Assembly (NCBI GenBank): GCA_018433595.1
Contig: JAHDQY010000019.1
Location: forward strand, 1 to 64,000
Direction of reading: 5' to 3'
Length of the DNA: 64,000 nt
Origin: Synergistales bacterium
GTDB lineage: Bacteria > Synergistota > Synergistia > Synergistales > Aminithiophilaceae
Under the pieces are notes generated by a model. That model was not told where the DNA came from. It did no database searches and saw nothing but the letters and a program-made list of their open reading frames with translations. A program made the position numbers and the translations under genes. Position 1 is the first letter of the stretch; every line of letters begins with the position of its first letter. Shown piece after piece: positions 50,987 to 59,655 of this stretch.

Positions 50987-52381
50987 ATGACCCGACCGGA
51001 CAGCCTCTCTTTGATCATGATCGCCCTGGCCCTCTTCATGACCGTCGCCTCCTCCCTCTTCGCCGGTGCAAAAGGGAAGGAAGCCTTCTGGAGAGACCTC
51101 GCCCCGCTCTGGCTTTTCTGCCTCTTCGCCTGCCTGACGGCCCTCGCCTCGACCTGGCTCTCCTTCATCATCGGCCTCGAACTGTCGACGCTCTCCCTCT
51201 TCACCGTCATCCGCAGAGGCGACGAGGCGACGTCGCGCCTCTATCTGCTGGCCCAGCTGTCGGGCGCCTCGGTCCTCCTCTTCGCGACGGCCCTGGGATC
51301 CTCCTTCGGCGGGAACCTCCCCCTCGGCCCCGTGTCGGAGAAACTCTTTCCTCTCTTCGTCATCGGCCTCGGCGTCAAGGCCGCCCTGCCGGGCCTCCAC
51401 TTCTGGCTTCCCCGAACCCACAGCCAGGCCCCGACGGAATCAAGCGCCCTCCTTTCGGGCTACGCCGTCAAAATGGGCATCTACGGGCTGCTCCGCCTCG
51501 TCGACGGCCCCTCGCCGCCGCTCCTCCTGCTGGGGATCGTCATGGCCCTCTACGGCGTCGTCCAGGCCCTCCTCCAGCACGACGCCAAGCGCCTGCTGGC
51601 CTATCACACCATCAGCCAACTCGGCTTCATCGTCGCCGCCCTCTCGACAGGCACACCTCTGGGACGGACGGCGGCCCTCTTCCACGTCGTCGCCCACGCC
51701 CTCTTCAAGGGACTCCTCTTCCTCTCGGCGGGAAGCCTGGAAAAGCTCTACGGCAGCCGTGACCTCAACCAGCTCGGTCGGGCGGGCCGGGATGCCCCCC
51801 TCCTGTTCGGGCTCTTTCTCGTCGGCGCCTCGGCCATCGCCGGCTGCCCCTTCACCAGCGGCTACGCCGCCAAAATCGTCATCAAAAGCGCCCTGGCCGA
51901 CCAGGGACAGGCCGTCCTGGGGCTCCAGCTCGCAGGATTGGGAACGACCCTCTCCTTCTGCAAATTCGGCTGCTACGGCTTCTTCCGCTCCCTGGGGAAT
52001 AAAAAAGGAGGAAGCCCATCGGGCTCCCCCGGCAAAAACGCCTACGCCGCCATGGGGCTTCTGGCCCTGGCAACGATCTTTCTCGGCATCACGCCACTTT
52101 TTCTTCCTCTTCTGCCGCTGGGAGCAAAAGCCCTCCTGGCGCCGCAAGCCCTCGTCGACGGCCTCATCCCCCTCGTCGGAGGAGCCGCTCTCTTCGCCCT
52201 CTTCCCCCGGCTTTTCCGCCCCCGCCAGGGCGACGTTGCCGACGTCGAAAATGCCCTCGTCCCGGCGGGACGCCTTCTCCTTCGTCCCCTCGCCTTTCTT
52301 CGGAGAAGCCACACGGGCAGGCTCCGGACCTACATCGCCCTCATCGTCGCCGCCCTCATCGCCATCTTCCATAGCCTCTGA
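50987..52381 (+). CDS. Second MrpD/NuoN-like proton-translocating subunit
   Basis: 464 residues, about fourteen helices, PF00361. GLELSTLSLFTVIRRGDEATSRLYLLAQ carries the helix-5-type glutamate. FVIGLGVKAALPGLHFWLPRTHSQAPTESSALLSGYAVKMGIYGLLR and KRLLAYHTISQLGFIV carry the channel lysines. It is distinct from mrpD and would fill the place of the missing MrpA NuoL-like part, or act as an extra pump module. Its TGA stop lies inside an 11-base repeat that flanks the next gene. Confidence 0.88.
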   Translation: MTRPDSLSLIMIALALFMTVASSLFAGAKGKEAFWRDLAPLWLFCLFACLTALASTWLSFIIGLELSTLSLFTVIRRGDEATSRLYLLAQLSGASVLLFATALGSSFGGNLPLGPVSEKLFPLFVIGLGVKAALPGLHFWLPRTHSQAPTESSALLSGYAVKMGIYGLLRLVDGPSPPLLLLGIVMALYGVVQALLQHDAKRLLAYHTISQLGFIVAALSTGTPLGRTAALFHVVAHALFKGLLFLSAGSLEKLYGSRDLNQLGRAGRDAPLLFGLFLVGASAIAGCPFTSGYAAKIVIKSALADQGQAVLGLQLAGLGTTLSFCKFGCYGFFRSLGNKKGGSPSGSPGKNAYAAMGLLALATIFLGITPLFLPLLPLGAKALLAPQALVDGLIPLVGGAALFALFPRLFRPRQGDVADVENALVPAGRLLLRPLAFLRRSHTGRLRTYIALIVAALIAIFHSL

Positions 52382-52399
52382 TAAAAGGGACGAACTGCC
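52378..52399. repeat. Left repeat pair beside the AT-rich gene
   Basis: CTGATAAAAGG (52378-52388) is the exact inverse of CCTTTTATCAG at 53604-53614. CGAACTGCC (52391-52399) recurs directly at 53624-53632. Together they bracket the serine hydrolase gene. Confidence 0.55.
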
Positions 52400-52407
52400 C
52401 CCGCGAC

Positions 52408-53595
52408 TCAGTCAAGGCATCTATCAACTATTCTATCCATCCATGTTGAAATTCCAGCCTCTGTTGAATTGGCCAATATCACAACAGTAAAATGCCGCTC
52501 AGGAATGCGGAGGATACCCGTCCTAAACCCCAGCCACCGCCCTCCATGCGAGAGCATTTTGCATCCTTCTGCTTCGCCGACTCTCCAGCCGAACCCGTAA
52601 TGGATGTCCTTGCCATGGTTCGTTTTTCCTGAAGTGAACGCTTCCTCTATCGCACTTGAGCTTACAAGCTCTTCCGTATATAGAGCCTGATCCCATTTAT
52701 ACATGTCCTCAATCGTCGTATATATATTATTATGGCCATAAATTGCATTTTGTGGCGCATAATCAATTTCAGAGTAAACTCCTCCGGAAAACAAATAACT
52801 GCTAGCGCTATTTTTAATTGTCGGTCGCGATTTATCACATAGGACAGTTCTATTCATTTTGAGTGGTTCAAATATGTTTTCTTCTAAAAAAGAGGCAAAT
52901 TTTTGCCCTGAAACAATTTCTACGATTTGTGCGAGAACAACATATCCGGAGTTGCTATATTCCCATTCTGTCCCTGGAGTAAATCGTGGCTCTTCAGTCT
53001 GAGAAATAACCTTCAAGACATCTTTTACTGTCGGCTCAAACTCACTTGGTTTGCTTTTCAGCGATCTTGGCCAATTCAAATCAATTAACCCTCTTGCAAT
53101 TAAAATGGCCTCGCAATCCGGCAAACCGCTAGTGTGAACAAGCAGATGTCTGATCGTTATTGCTTCAGCATAAGGCGGAAATTTTGGAAAATAGTTACAA
53201 ATGGAATCGTCATATGATAATTTGGCACGCTCTACCAACATCATGATTGCCATTGCCGTAAACTGTTTAGTGATTGACCCGATAAGGAAAGCCGTATCAG
53301 GAGTGATAGGTTTTTTATTCTCAAGGTTACTGAGGCCATAGCCTTTCTTCAACAATATTTGACCATCCTTAACCACAAGAACAGCCGCTCCCGGAATATC
53401 ATTTCTATCCTCTGGAGACAACAATTGATCGACTTCTTGAACAAGAGCTTCTTTTAATTGCATGTGGCTCAAGGCGTCAACGCGAAGCGGAATGACAAGT
53501 ATTCCAGCAACGATAGCGACCACTGCAAGAACAGACGGGGCAGAAAGAGCGGATGGGCTTGCATGACCTGATGAATTCAGCTTTCCTGTCCGCAT
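52408..53595 (-). CDS. Beta-lactamase-family serine hydrolase, AT-rich and probably acquired
   Basis: 395 residues, ATG after AAGGAGGTTCTT. N-terminal signal or anchor (about 18-40: APSVLAVVAIVAGILVIPL). Class C/penicillin-binding fold (PF00144) with the serine in GSITKQFTAMA (about 108), YSNSGYVVLAQ (about 215) and SHGGRW (about 348), so catalytic residues are complete. It may be an esterase, D-aminopeptidase or carboxypeptidase; actual beta-lactam cleavage is not shown. Base composition and codons are clearly more AT-rich than all neighbours, and short repeats flank it, which points to recent transfer. Converges on the mrp operon. Confidence 0.9.
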   Translation of the reverse strand: MRTGKLNSSGHASPSALSAPSVLAVVAIVAGILVIPLRVDALSHMQLKEALVQEVDQLLSPEDRNDIPGAAVLVVKDGQILLKKGYGLSNLENKKPITPDTAFLIGSITKQFTAMAIMMLVERAKLSYDDSICNYFPKFPPYAEAITIRHLLVHTSGLPDCEAILIARGLIDLNWPRSLKSKPSEFEPTVKDVLKVISQTEEPRFTPGTEWEYSNSGYVVLAQIVEIVSGQKFASFLEENIFEPLKMNRTVLCDKSRPTIKNSASSYLFSGGVYSEIDYAPQNAIYGHNNIYTTIEDMYKWDQALYTEELVSSSAIEEAFTSGKTNHGKDIHYGFGWRVGEAEGCKMLSHGGRWLGFRTGILRIPERHFTVVILANSTEAGISTWMDRIVDRCLD

Positions 53596-53603
53596 AAGAA
53601 CCT

Positions 53604-53632
53604 CCTTTTATCAGCCCCTCCATCGAACTGCC
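53604..53632. repeat. Right repeat pair beside the AT-rich gene
   Basis: CCTTTTATCAG (53604-53614), the inverted partner of 52378-52388, which also forms the ribosome-binding region of the hydrolase gene. CGAACTGCC (53624-53632) is the direct partner of 52391-52399. Confidence 0.55.
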
Positions 53633-53655
53633 TGTTCACACTTGACCCCCGCAGC

Positions 53656-54597
53656 TCACCGGGCATAACAGTAGAGACAGCCGTGACGGCAGCTGCCGTA
53701 GGCACCGATGTCCTTGCTGCGGATGCAGCGGCATTCCGGGCGCTGCCCCCGATCCTTGAGCCGCTCCCAGCGCTCGCCTGGGATCTCTCCGAAAAGGCCC
53801 CGCTGTCCCCCGGGGGAAGGGCCGGCGAGAAAATCCCTCAGAATCGGATCGTCGGGAGCGATCCGCAAGAGAAGCTCGCCGTCGACGCAGCGGTTGTGCA
53901 TGACGCCGTACCGCTCGAGATCGATCTTTTCGGCGCAGGTCGCCGCCGTCACTCCCCATCTCCGACAGAGGGAGGCGATCCCGTGGGCCAGGTGATGCGC
54001 TTCGGCGTCCGTGAAATCGCGGTGTCGGAAACCGGCCCCGGCCAGACGGCGCCGCACCTTTCGGTATCTTTCGACGTCGGCGAAGCTGAAGACCAGCTTT
54101 TCCGTGTAGGGGTGGAGACGCTCGCCGAGGGACTCGATTCTTGCCAGAAGGTCTTCGGGACGGAGCGGATCGACCAGGATGAGGGGATCGAAGCGCCAGA
54201 TCACCCTCTCCCTGCCGAGCCTTTTCGAGAGGGCCTCGAAGGTCGCCAGCCGTTCTTCAAGCCGGGGGATCTGAGGCTCCAGTCCCTCCCGCTCGTAGTC
54301 GTTCAAGGTGTATTGCAGGTAGAAAGCCACGCTGCAGCGTTTCACCTCGTCGAGGCGCTCAAGGAGCGGTCGGGGGTTTTTCGACCAGAAGACGACGGCC
54401 CGGACTTTTGACAGGGCCACGAGGGCATCTTTGCCGTTGAAGGGATTTCTCCAGCGGAGATAGCCCTTCTCCCACCGTTCGAGGAACCCGTCCAGGTGAA
54501 AGGCCGGCAGATCCGTCGCCCGGCTCGCCGAGAGGACGAGAGGGGCGACAGCCTCCCTGACCCCCTCTTCCGTTTCGATTCGGACCTTTTCCCACAT
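53656..54597 (-). CDS. DUF1848 protein, Fe-S/radical SAM-like
   Basis: 313 residues from MWEKVRIE, with AGGAGAGGAACGATC upstream; the frame runs on further upstream without a site. Family features are LVLSASRATDLPAFHLDGFLERW, GYLRWRNPFNGK, VVFWSKNPRPLLERLDE, YTLNDYEREGLEP and WRFDPLILVD. The C-terminal cysteines (ECRCIRSKDIGAYGSCRHGCLYCYA) are likely cluster ligands. DUF1848 is thought to be related to spore photoproduct lyase-type radical SAM proteins, but its reaction is unknown. It stands between the acquired gene and the YibE/F gene. Confidence 0.88.
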   Translation of the reverse strand: MWEKVRIETEEGVREAVAPLVLSASRATDLPAFHLDGFLERWEKGYLRWRNPFNGKDALVALSKVRAVVFWSKNPRPLLERLDEVKRCSVAFYLQYTLNDYEREGLEPQIPRLEERLATFEALSKRLGRERVIWRFDPLILVDPLRPEDLLARIESLGERLHPYTEKLVFSFADVERYRKVRRRLAGAGFRHRDFTDAEAHHLAHGIASLCRRWGVTAATCAEKIDLERYGVMHNRCVDGELLLRIAPDDPILRDFLAGPSPGGQRGLFGEIPGERWERLKDRGQRPECRCIRSKDIGAYGSCRHGCLYCYAR

Positions 54598-54770
54598 GAT
54601 CGTTCCTCTCCTGAAGGCGTCATCGAGAGCTTTTTCCCGTCTTTGCCCTTCAGTTCCCGTCTCCTGGAGGAAGGCTCCATCGGCCTTCGGCGATCCCGTC
54701 GGGGTTCCCTGGCGAAGCTTTTTCCCCAGGCCGCGCAACTTTACCCTTGATTCTACTAAAAAATATCGAA

Positions 54771-55955
54771 TCAGGCCGCCGAGGAGCTTTTTCGGCTTTC
54801 TTCGAGCTCGCCGAGCAGATGGGACCCGGCCTCCCTTTCGGTGACGGCCTCGGGGGCGAAGAGGAAGGCGCTGACGGCGGCCGTGAAGGGAGCGACCGTG
54901 ACGAGACCGAAACTCCCCACGAGGGTATGGAGGATTTCGGCCGAGACGTACTGCATGTTGAGGACGTTGGCCAGGGGAATGCCCTGGGCGATGAAGACAA
55001 GAAGCAGGCTGGAGTAGCTCCCCGTGTAGGCCAGCATGAGCGTCGTCGTCATCGTCCCCACGACGGCTCTGCCTACGGAGAGGCCGGAACGGAAAAGCTC
55101 CTTCCGCGAGAGATCCCGACGCTTTTCGGCCAGCTCCCAGAGGGCTCCGGCGATGTCCATGGCCAGGTCCATCACGGCGCCCGACGAGGCGAGAAAGATG
55201 CCGCCGAGGAAGATGGCCGTGAGATCCAGGTGAGGGAAACCGCTGTAGAGCAGCGTCTCCGAAAAGGGCTTGACGGCGCCGTGGATGCGAAAGGCGCCGC
55301 CGAAAGCCAGAGAGAGACCGCAGGTGAAGAGGACGCCCAGAGTCGCTCCCAGAAAGGCGGCGAGTCCCTTGCGGCTCAGTCCTCCGACAAGAAGGACGAT
55401 GACCGCCGTCAGCGTCAGGACAATGGACAGCGAGGAGAGCACGGGGTCCCATCCTCGGAGAAAACCGGGCAGGAGGACCTTCCAGATCATGAGAGCCGTG
55501 AAGAAGAAGGAAAGAAGAGCCCGTGCCCCCGTCCAGCCGCCGAAGAGAAGAAGGAGGACGCAGAAAAGCCCTAAAAGAAGAGCCTGGACGTCAAGACGGT
55601 AATGATCGAGGACGTTGACCTTGGCGATCTCTCCCCGCCCGTTCCCGTCGACGACGGCCAGGGCCCTGTCGCCGGGGAGAAAGACCTTGTCCAGCTCCAG
55701 GCGGCCCATGAGGTGATTGACGGCGTCGGCCTCCTCCCCCCTGTGTCTTCCTGCCAGGATCTGAACGCGGAGGTCCTGATCTCCCGTGCGGATGAGGCCG
55801 CATTGACGCATCGTCGAATTGTCGACGGAAAGGATGCGCACCTTGACCCGTTCGGCGCCGTCCTCCACGACATCACCGGAGGGAAGGATCAAAAGGAACA
55901 GGGTAAGAAGGAAAATGAAACCTGTCAGAATGTGGTCGCGTCGCTTGGACGCCAT
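54771..55955 (-). CDS. YibE/F-like integral membrane protein
   Basis: 394 residues from MASKRRDHILTG, preceded by AAGGAGGTCCTTCCC. One N-terminal helix, a soluble part of about 100 residues (VKVRILSVDNSTMRQCGLIRTGDQDLRVQIL), then about seven helices with the PF07907 motifs FLGGIFLASSGAVMDLAMDIAGALWEL and GTMTTTLMLAYTGSYSSLLLVF. Lactococcal relatives were linked to acid and bile stress; the mechanism is unknown. Confidence 0.88.
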   Translation of the reverse strand: MASKRRDHILTGFIFLLTLFLLILPSGDVVEDGAERVKVRILSVDNSTMRQCGLIRTGDQDLRVQILAGRHRGEEADAVNHLMGRLELDKVFLPGDRALAVVDGNGRGEIAKVNVLDHYRLDVQALLLGLFCVLLLLFGGWTGARALLSFFFTALMIWKVLLPGFLRGWDPVLSSLSIVLTLTAVIVLLVGGLSRKGLAAFLGATLGVLFTCGLSLAFGGAFRIHGAVKPFSETLLYSGFPHLDLTAIFLGGIFLASSGAVMDLAMDIAGALWELAEKRRDLSRKELFRSGLSVGRAVVGTMTTTLMLAYTGSYSSLLLVFIAQGIPLANVLNMQYVSAEILHTLVGSFGLVTVAPFTAAVSAFLFAPEAVTEREAGSHLLGELEESRKSSSAA

Positions 55956-56030
55956 GGGAAGGACCTCCTTGAAAAACGAAAGAGGGCCGAACGGAAAGGA
56001 CATCCGCACGGCCCCTCGGGAAAGGGAGAA

Positions 56031-57557
56031 TCAGTCGCTCAGGCCGGCTATGGACATGGTTTTCCAGGCGACATCGGTATTGTCGTAGTAGCCGCTGAAA
56101 ATCTCGGCGCCGACGCCGGAGGCAAAGAGAGCCACGGGGATGCCCGTGTGGGCGTAAGACGTCCAGCCGATGCCTGCCTTCTGGTTGAGAATCTGGGTCA
56201 GCTTGACCGAAAGAGGCTCGTAGCCGCCGTAGAGAAGGAAGGTCGCCTCGTCCTTGGAACGCTCCTGTTCGCCCTGAAGGGTCCGTTCGAAGGCCCGGCG
56301 GATCTCCTCCGCTTCACGGTCGGATAGGACCATGGCCAGCACTTTTCGGGCCTCGTCATCTCCTGAAGCGGCCTTATCCTCAAGAGCTTTTCTCTCGTCA
56401 GCCGTCACGAGGCGCAGGCCGAAGGACTCCGTGATGAGGGGCATCATGGCCTCGAAGCGCTTATCGGAACCTTCCTTGAAGGCGGCGATCCTTTTGTCGA
56501 AGGCCTCGTAGGATTCCTTCTGGAAGGCGATCTTCTCGAAGAAGGTCTCATACTGCGTTCCGGCAAAACCCAGGCTCATGCCGCCCGTCTCGTGGTCGCC
56601 GACGACGATGATGAGCGTCTCGTCGGGGTGTTTCTCGGCAAAATCGACGGCCACCTTGACGGCCTCATCGAAGGCGAAGGTGTCAGTGATCGCCGCGGCG
56701 GCGTCATTGGCGTGACAGGCCCAGTCGATCTTGCCTCCTTCGACCATCATGAAAAAACCTTTCGGATTATCGAGCAGTTCGATGCCCTTGGCGGTGAATT
56801 CGGCCAGGGAGAGTTCACCCTCGCACCGATCCATGTCGTAGGGCATGGCGTTGCTTCCGTCGAGAACGGGATTGACGGCGATGATCGGTTTTCCCGGAGC
56901 GGAGGCCAAAATGGACTGACGGTCGCGAAGGACGGCATAGCCCTTTTCGGCGGCGATGTCGTAGAGATCGGGTCGATCTTTCTTTTTGCCCCTGTTCTGG
57001 TGAATCCCGCCGCCGGCAAAATAATCGAAGCCGCTGTCGATAAGCTGCCGGCCGATTTCATAATAATCGTTGCGGGAGGGCTGGGAGGCATAGAAGGAAG
57101 CGGGAGTGGCGTGGTTGAGGGAGACCGTCGAGAGGATACCCACCTTCATCCCGGCCGCCTTGGCCATCTGGGCGACGGTGGTGAACTTCTTCGTCTTCGT
57201 CGGGTCCATCCCGATGACGCCGTTATCGGTCTTGTAGCCCGACGCGAGAGAGGTGGCCGCCGGAGCCGAATCGGTGATGAAGGAGTTGCTCGAATAGGTG
57301 GTGATCATGCCCTGAACGGGGAGACTGCTGAGGGTGAGTTTCCGGAGGGAAGGTTCCTTTCCTGAAGCTTCGAGGGAGCTCCTGTAGATCTCGGCGGCGT
57401 TGACCTGCTGAAGCCCCATGCCGTCGCCGATGAAGACGAAAACGTACCTGGCCTTCGGACCGCTCCAGTCGTTGTTCGTCTCCGCCGCCGCGAAGGTCGC
57501 GAAAAGGAACAGCGCCAGGAGGGTCAGCCCCACTTTCTTCCAGGTGAAACGATTCAT
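56031..57557 (-). CDS. Alkaline phosphatase
   Basis: 508 residues from MNRFTWKKVGLTLLALFLFA with signal peptide about 1-25; a longer frame upstream lacks a site. Alkaline phosphatase fold: metal Asp in FIGDGMGLQQVNAAE, nucleophile Ser in ITDSAPAATSLASGYKT (about 95), NHATPASFYA, MVEGGKIDWACHANDAAAAI and GDHETGG. Periplasmic phosphomonoesterase requiring zinc and magnesium. No pho regulatory genes adjacent and no clear Pho box seen, so control by phosphate is not supported. Confidence 0.93.
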   Translation of the reverse strand: MNRFTWKKVGLTLLALFLFATFAAAETNNDWSGPKARYVFVFIGDGMGLQQVNAAEIYRSSLEASGKEPSLRKLTLSSLPVQGMITTYSSNSFITDSAPAATSLASGYKTDNGVIGMDPTKTKKFTTVAQMAKAAGMKVGILSTVSLNHATPASFYASQPSRNDYYEIGRQLIDSGFDYFAGGGIHQNRGKKKDRPDLYDIAAEKGYAVLRDRQSILASAPGKPIIAVNPVLDGSNAMPYDMDRCEGELSLAEFTAKGIELLDNPKGFFMMVEGGKIDWACHANDAAAAITDTFAFDEAVKVAVDFAEKHPDETLIIVVGDHETGGMSLGFAGTQYETFFEKIAFQKESYEAFDKRIAAFKEGSDKRFEAMMPLITESFGLRLVTADERKALEDKAASGDDEARKVLAMVLSDREAEEIRRAFERTLQGEQERSKDEATFLLYGGYEPLSVKLTQILNQKAGIGWTSYAHTGIPVALFASGVGAEIFSGYYDNTDVAWKTMSIAGLSD

Positions 57558-57667
57558 GCCGTCATGACCTCCTCGAAAGAATTTGAGGTCATTATCGTCA
57601 ACGGCCGTCACGGAAGGGTCACGGCAACCTTCCAGTTCCGTAAAGATCGAGCAAGGGTTCAGACCCC

Positions 57668-58099
57668 TTAGTTGAGAGCCTCCAGAGCCAGAAGGTAGCT
57701 CCGGGGTCCGAAGCCCATGACAAGGCCGGCGGCGACGGCCGTGAGGTAGCTGTGGCGGCGGAAGGACTCCCGAGCGGCGGTGTTGGTGAGGTGGACCTCG
57801 ACGACGGGGACGGAGACGGCGGCGACGGCGTCGCGGAGGGCGATGCTGGTGTGGCTGTAGGCGGCCCCGTTGAGGACGATGCCATCGGCCTCGTCGCCGC
57901 CGCGATGGACGAGATCGACCAGTTCCCCTTCGTGGTTGCTCTGGAAGGTCCTCACCTCGACCCCCCGCTCTCTCCCCCAGAGGCGGCAGAGTTCCTCGAT
58001 CTCTCCGAGAGTCGCCTTGCCGTAGAGGGTGGGCTCCCTTCGGCCGAGAAGGTTCAGATTCGGCCCGTTGATGACGTAAAGAACTCCCTTTCGTTCCAC
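57668..58099 (-). CDS. aroQ: 3-dehydroquinate dehydratase, type II
   Basis: 143 residues. VINGPNLNLLGRREPTLYG, FQSNHEGELVDLVH (catalytic His/Glu region), IVLNGAAYSHTSIALRDA and EVHLTNTAARESFRRHSYL. Makes 3-dehydroshikimate. Last gene of the aro operon; its start lies 46 bases inside aroKB. Confidence 0.96.
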   Translation of the reverse strand: MERKGVLYVINGPNLNLLGRREPTLYGKATLGEIEELCRLWGRERGVEVRTFQSNHEGELVDLVHRGGDEADGIVLNGAAYSHTSIALRDAVAAVSVPVVEVHLTNTAARESFRRHSYLTAVAAGLVMGFGPRSYLLALEALN

Positions 58100-59655
58100 G
58101 AAAGCACCTCCTCATAGGCTGCCTCCAGCTCGGAGAGGGCGATCTCCTCGATGGCGGAGGGTCGTCCTCGACGGGGGAGAACCAGCCGGGGGCGGCCCCC
58201 CTCGAATTTCTTGTCCCGCCTCAGATGGGGCAAAAGCTCGCTCCAGGGCCGGTCGGGACGAACCGGCAGGCCCAGGCGCACCAGAAGCCGGACGAGACGC
58301 TCCACGAAGGCGTCGTCGCAGAGCCCCAGCCGACGGGAGAGGACGGCGACGACGACCATGCCGGCGGCGACGGCGTCTCCGTGACTCCACCCCTGGTAGG
58401 CCGATGCGGCCTCAAGGGCGTGCCCCACGGTATGACCCAGGTTGAGACGGGCCCTGGCGCCGGTGCGCTCCCTTTCATCCTCGTCGACGACGGCCAGTTT
58501 GATGGCGCCGCAGCGACGGACGAGGCGGACAAGGGACTCCCCGTCACGGGAGACCAGCGCCTCGGCGCTCTCCTCGATCTCCCCCATCAGCTCCCCCTCT
58601 TCACCGACTCCGTACTTGACGGCCTCGGCCAGCCCCTGGCGATAGTCCCTGGCCGACAGGGACCGAAGGAGTTCGACGTCGGCCACGACGAGACGGGGCT
58701 GATGGAAGGCGCCGACAAGGTTTTTCCCCTGATCCAGGTTGACGCCCACCTTGCCCCCGAGGGAGCTGTCGAGCTGGGCCAGCAGCGTCGTCGGGCACTG
58801 GATGACGTCGATGCCGCGCATCCAGGTGGCGGCGGCGAATCCCGCCGCGTCACCCACCGTCCCGCCCCCCAGGGCCAGGACGACGCCGGAGCGGTCCAGG
58901 CCGGCACCATCGAAGGCCCGGTAGAGGGCCTCGATCCGGTCGAGCCTTTTCGCCGCCTCGCCCCGGGGGAGACGGAATTCGCCGATCCTGTCGCCGATCC
59001 GTTCTTCGTAGAGCGGCCCGGTGATCTCGTCGGAGACGATGAAGGGCCTCGCCTGCGGAGCCCCCGGGAGCTCTCTCCAGCCTTTGAGGATTCCACGGCC
59101 GACGAAGGCCGATCGCCCCGGTTCGAGCGGGAGAGGGCAGCCGGGCCGAAGCGCGCCCTCAAGGCCCAGTAGCTCCATGATCCTCCCGGCCACGGCCGTC
59201 GGCGGAAGTCCCTCGGTGTCGACGGCGAGGTCCCCGTCGTCGTAGGCCCGGCGCCGCGAGGCCAGGATCCCTTCGAGGTCGCCCTTTTCCAGGAGAGGAC
59301 GACCCGCACCTTCCCCGATCCGTTCCCGGATCGTCTCCGGACCGGCCCGGAGGACGACGAGACATCCCGTCGCCTTCAGCCGGCTCCGGCTCCCCTCGTC
59401 CAGGAGGGCCCCCCCGCCGAGGGCGACGACAAGCCCCTTCAGTTCGGCCACCTCGGCGACGAGGCGGGCTTCGGCGTCGCGGAAATAGCCCTCGCCCCTT
59501 TCGGAGAAGATGCGGGGGATCGGCATGGCAAGACGCCTCTCGATGAGCTCGTCGAGGTCGAGAAAGGGACGGCCCGCCAGGCGGGCCAGCTCCCGGCCCG
59601 TCGCCGTTTTTCCCGTCCCCATGAAGCCGCCCAGATAGACGTTAGACCCGGTCAT
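58054..59655 (-). CDS. aroKB: Bifunctional shikimate kinase / 3-dehydroquinate synthase
   Basis: 533 residues from MTGSNVYLGG. Shikimate kinase (about 1-165): Walker A GFMGTGKTATG, DLDELIERRL, FRDAEARLVAEV and GGGALLDEGSR. Dehydroquinate synthase (about 175-533): FVGRGILKGW, ALGGGTVGDAAGFAAATWMRGIDVIQCPTTLLAQ, SSLGGKVGVNLDQGKNLVGAFHQP, and metal His in LNLGHTVGHALEA and GWSHGDAVAAGM. One chain thus does pathway steps two and five. The start overlaps the aroC end by 14 bases. Fusions of these two enzymes are known elsewhere. Confidence 0.95.
   Translation of the reverse strand: MTGSNVYLGGFMGTGKTATGRELARLAGRPFLDLDELIERRLAMPIPRIFSERGEGYFRDAEARLVAEVAELKGLVVALGGGALLDEGSRSRLKATGCLVVLRAGPETIRERIGEGAGRPLLEKGDLEGILASRRRAYDDGDLAVDTEGLPPTAVAGRIMELLGLEGALRPGCPLPLEPGRSAFVGRGILKGWRELPGAPQARPFIVSDEITGPLYEERIGDRIGEFRLPRGEAAKRLDRIEALYRAFDGAGLDRSGVVLALGGGTVGDAAGFAAATWMRGIDVIQCPTTLLAQLDSSLGGKVGVNLDQGKNLVGAFHQPRLVVADVELLRSLSARDYRQGLAEAVKYGVGEEGELMGEIEESAEALVSRDGESLVRLVRRCGAIKLAVVDEDERERTGARARLNLGHTVGHALEAASAYQGWSHGDAVAAGMVVVAVLSRRLGLCDDAFVERLVRLLVRLGLPVRPDRPWSELLPHLRRDKKFEGGRPRLVLPRRGRPSAIEEIALSELEAAYEEVLSWNEREFFTSSTGRI

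Noticed and set aside
54598-55452. N-terminal extension of the DUF1848 protein
   Set aside because: The frame is open but overlaps the YibE/F gene antisense of frame, and a good ribosome-binding site precedes the ATG at 54597.
56031-57557. Pho-box control of the alkaline phosphatase
   Set aside because: No tandem CTGTCAT-like repeats were seen upstream and no pho genes are adjacent.
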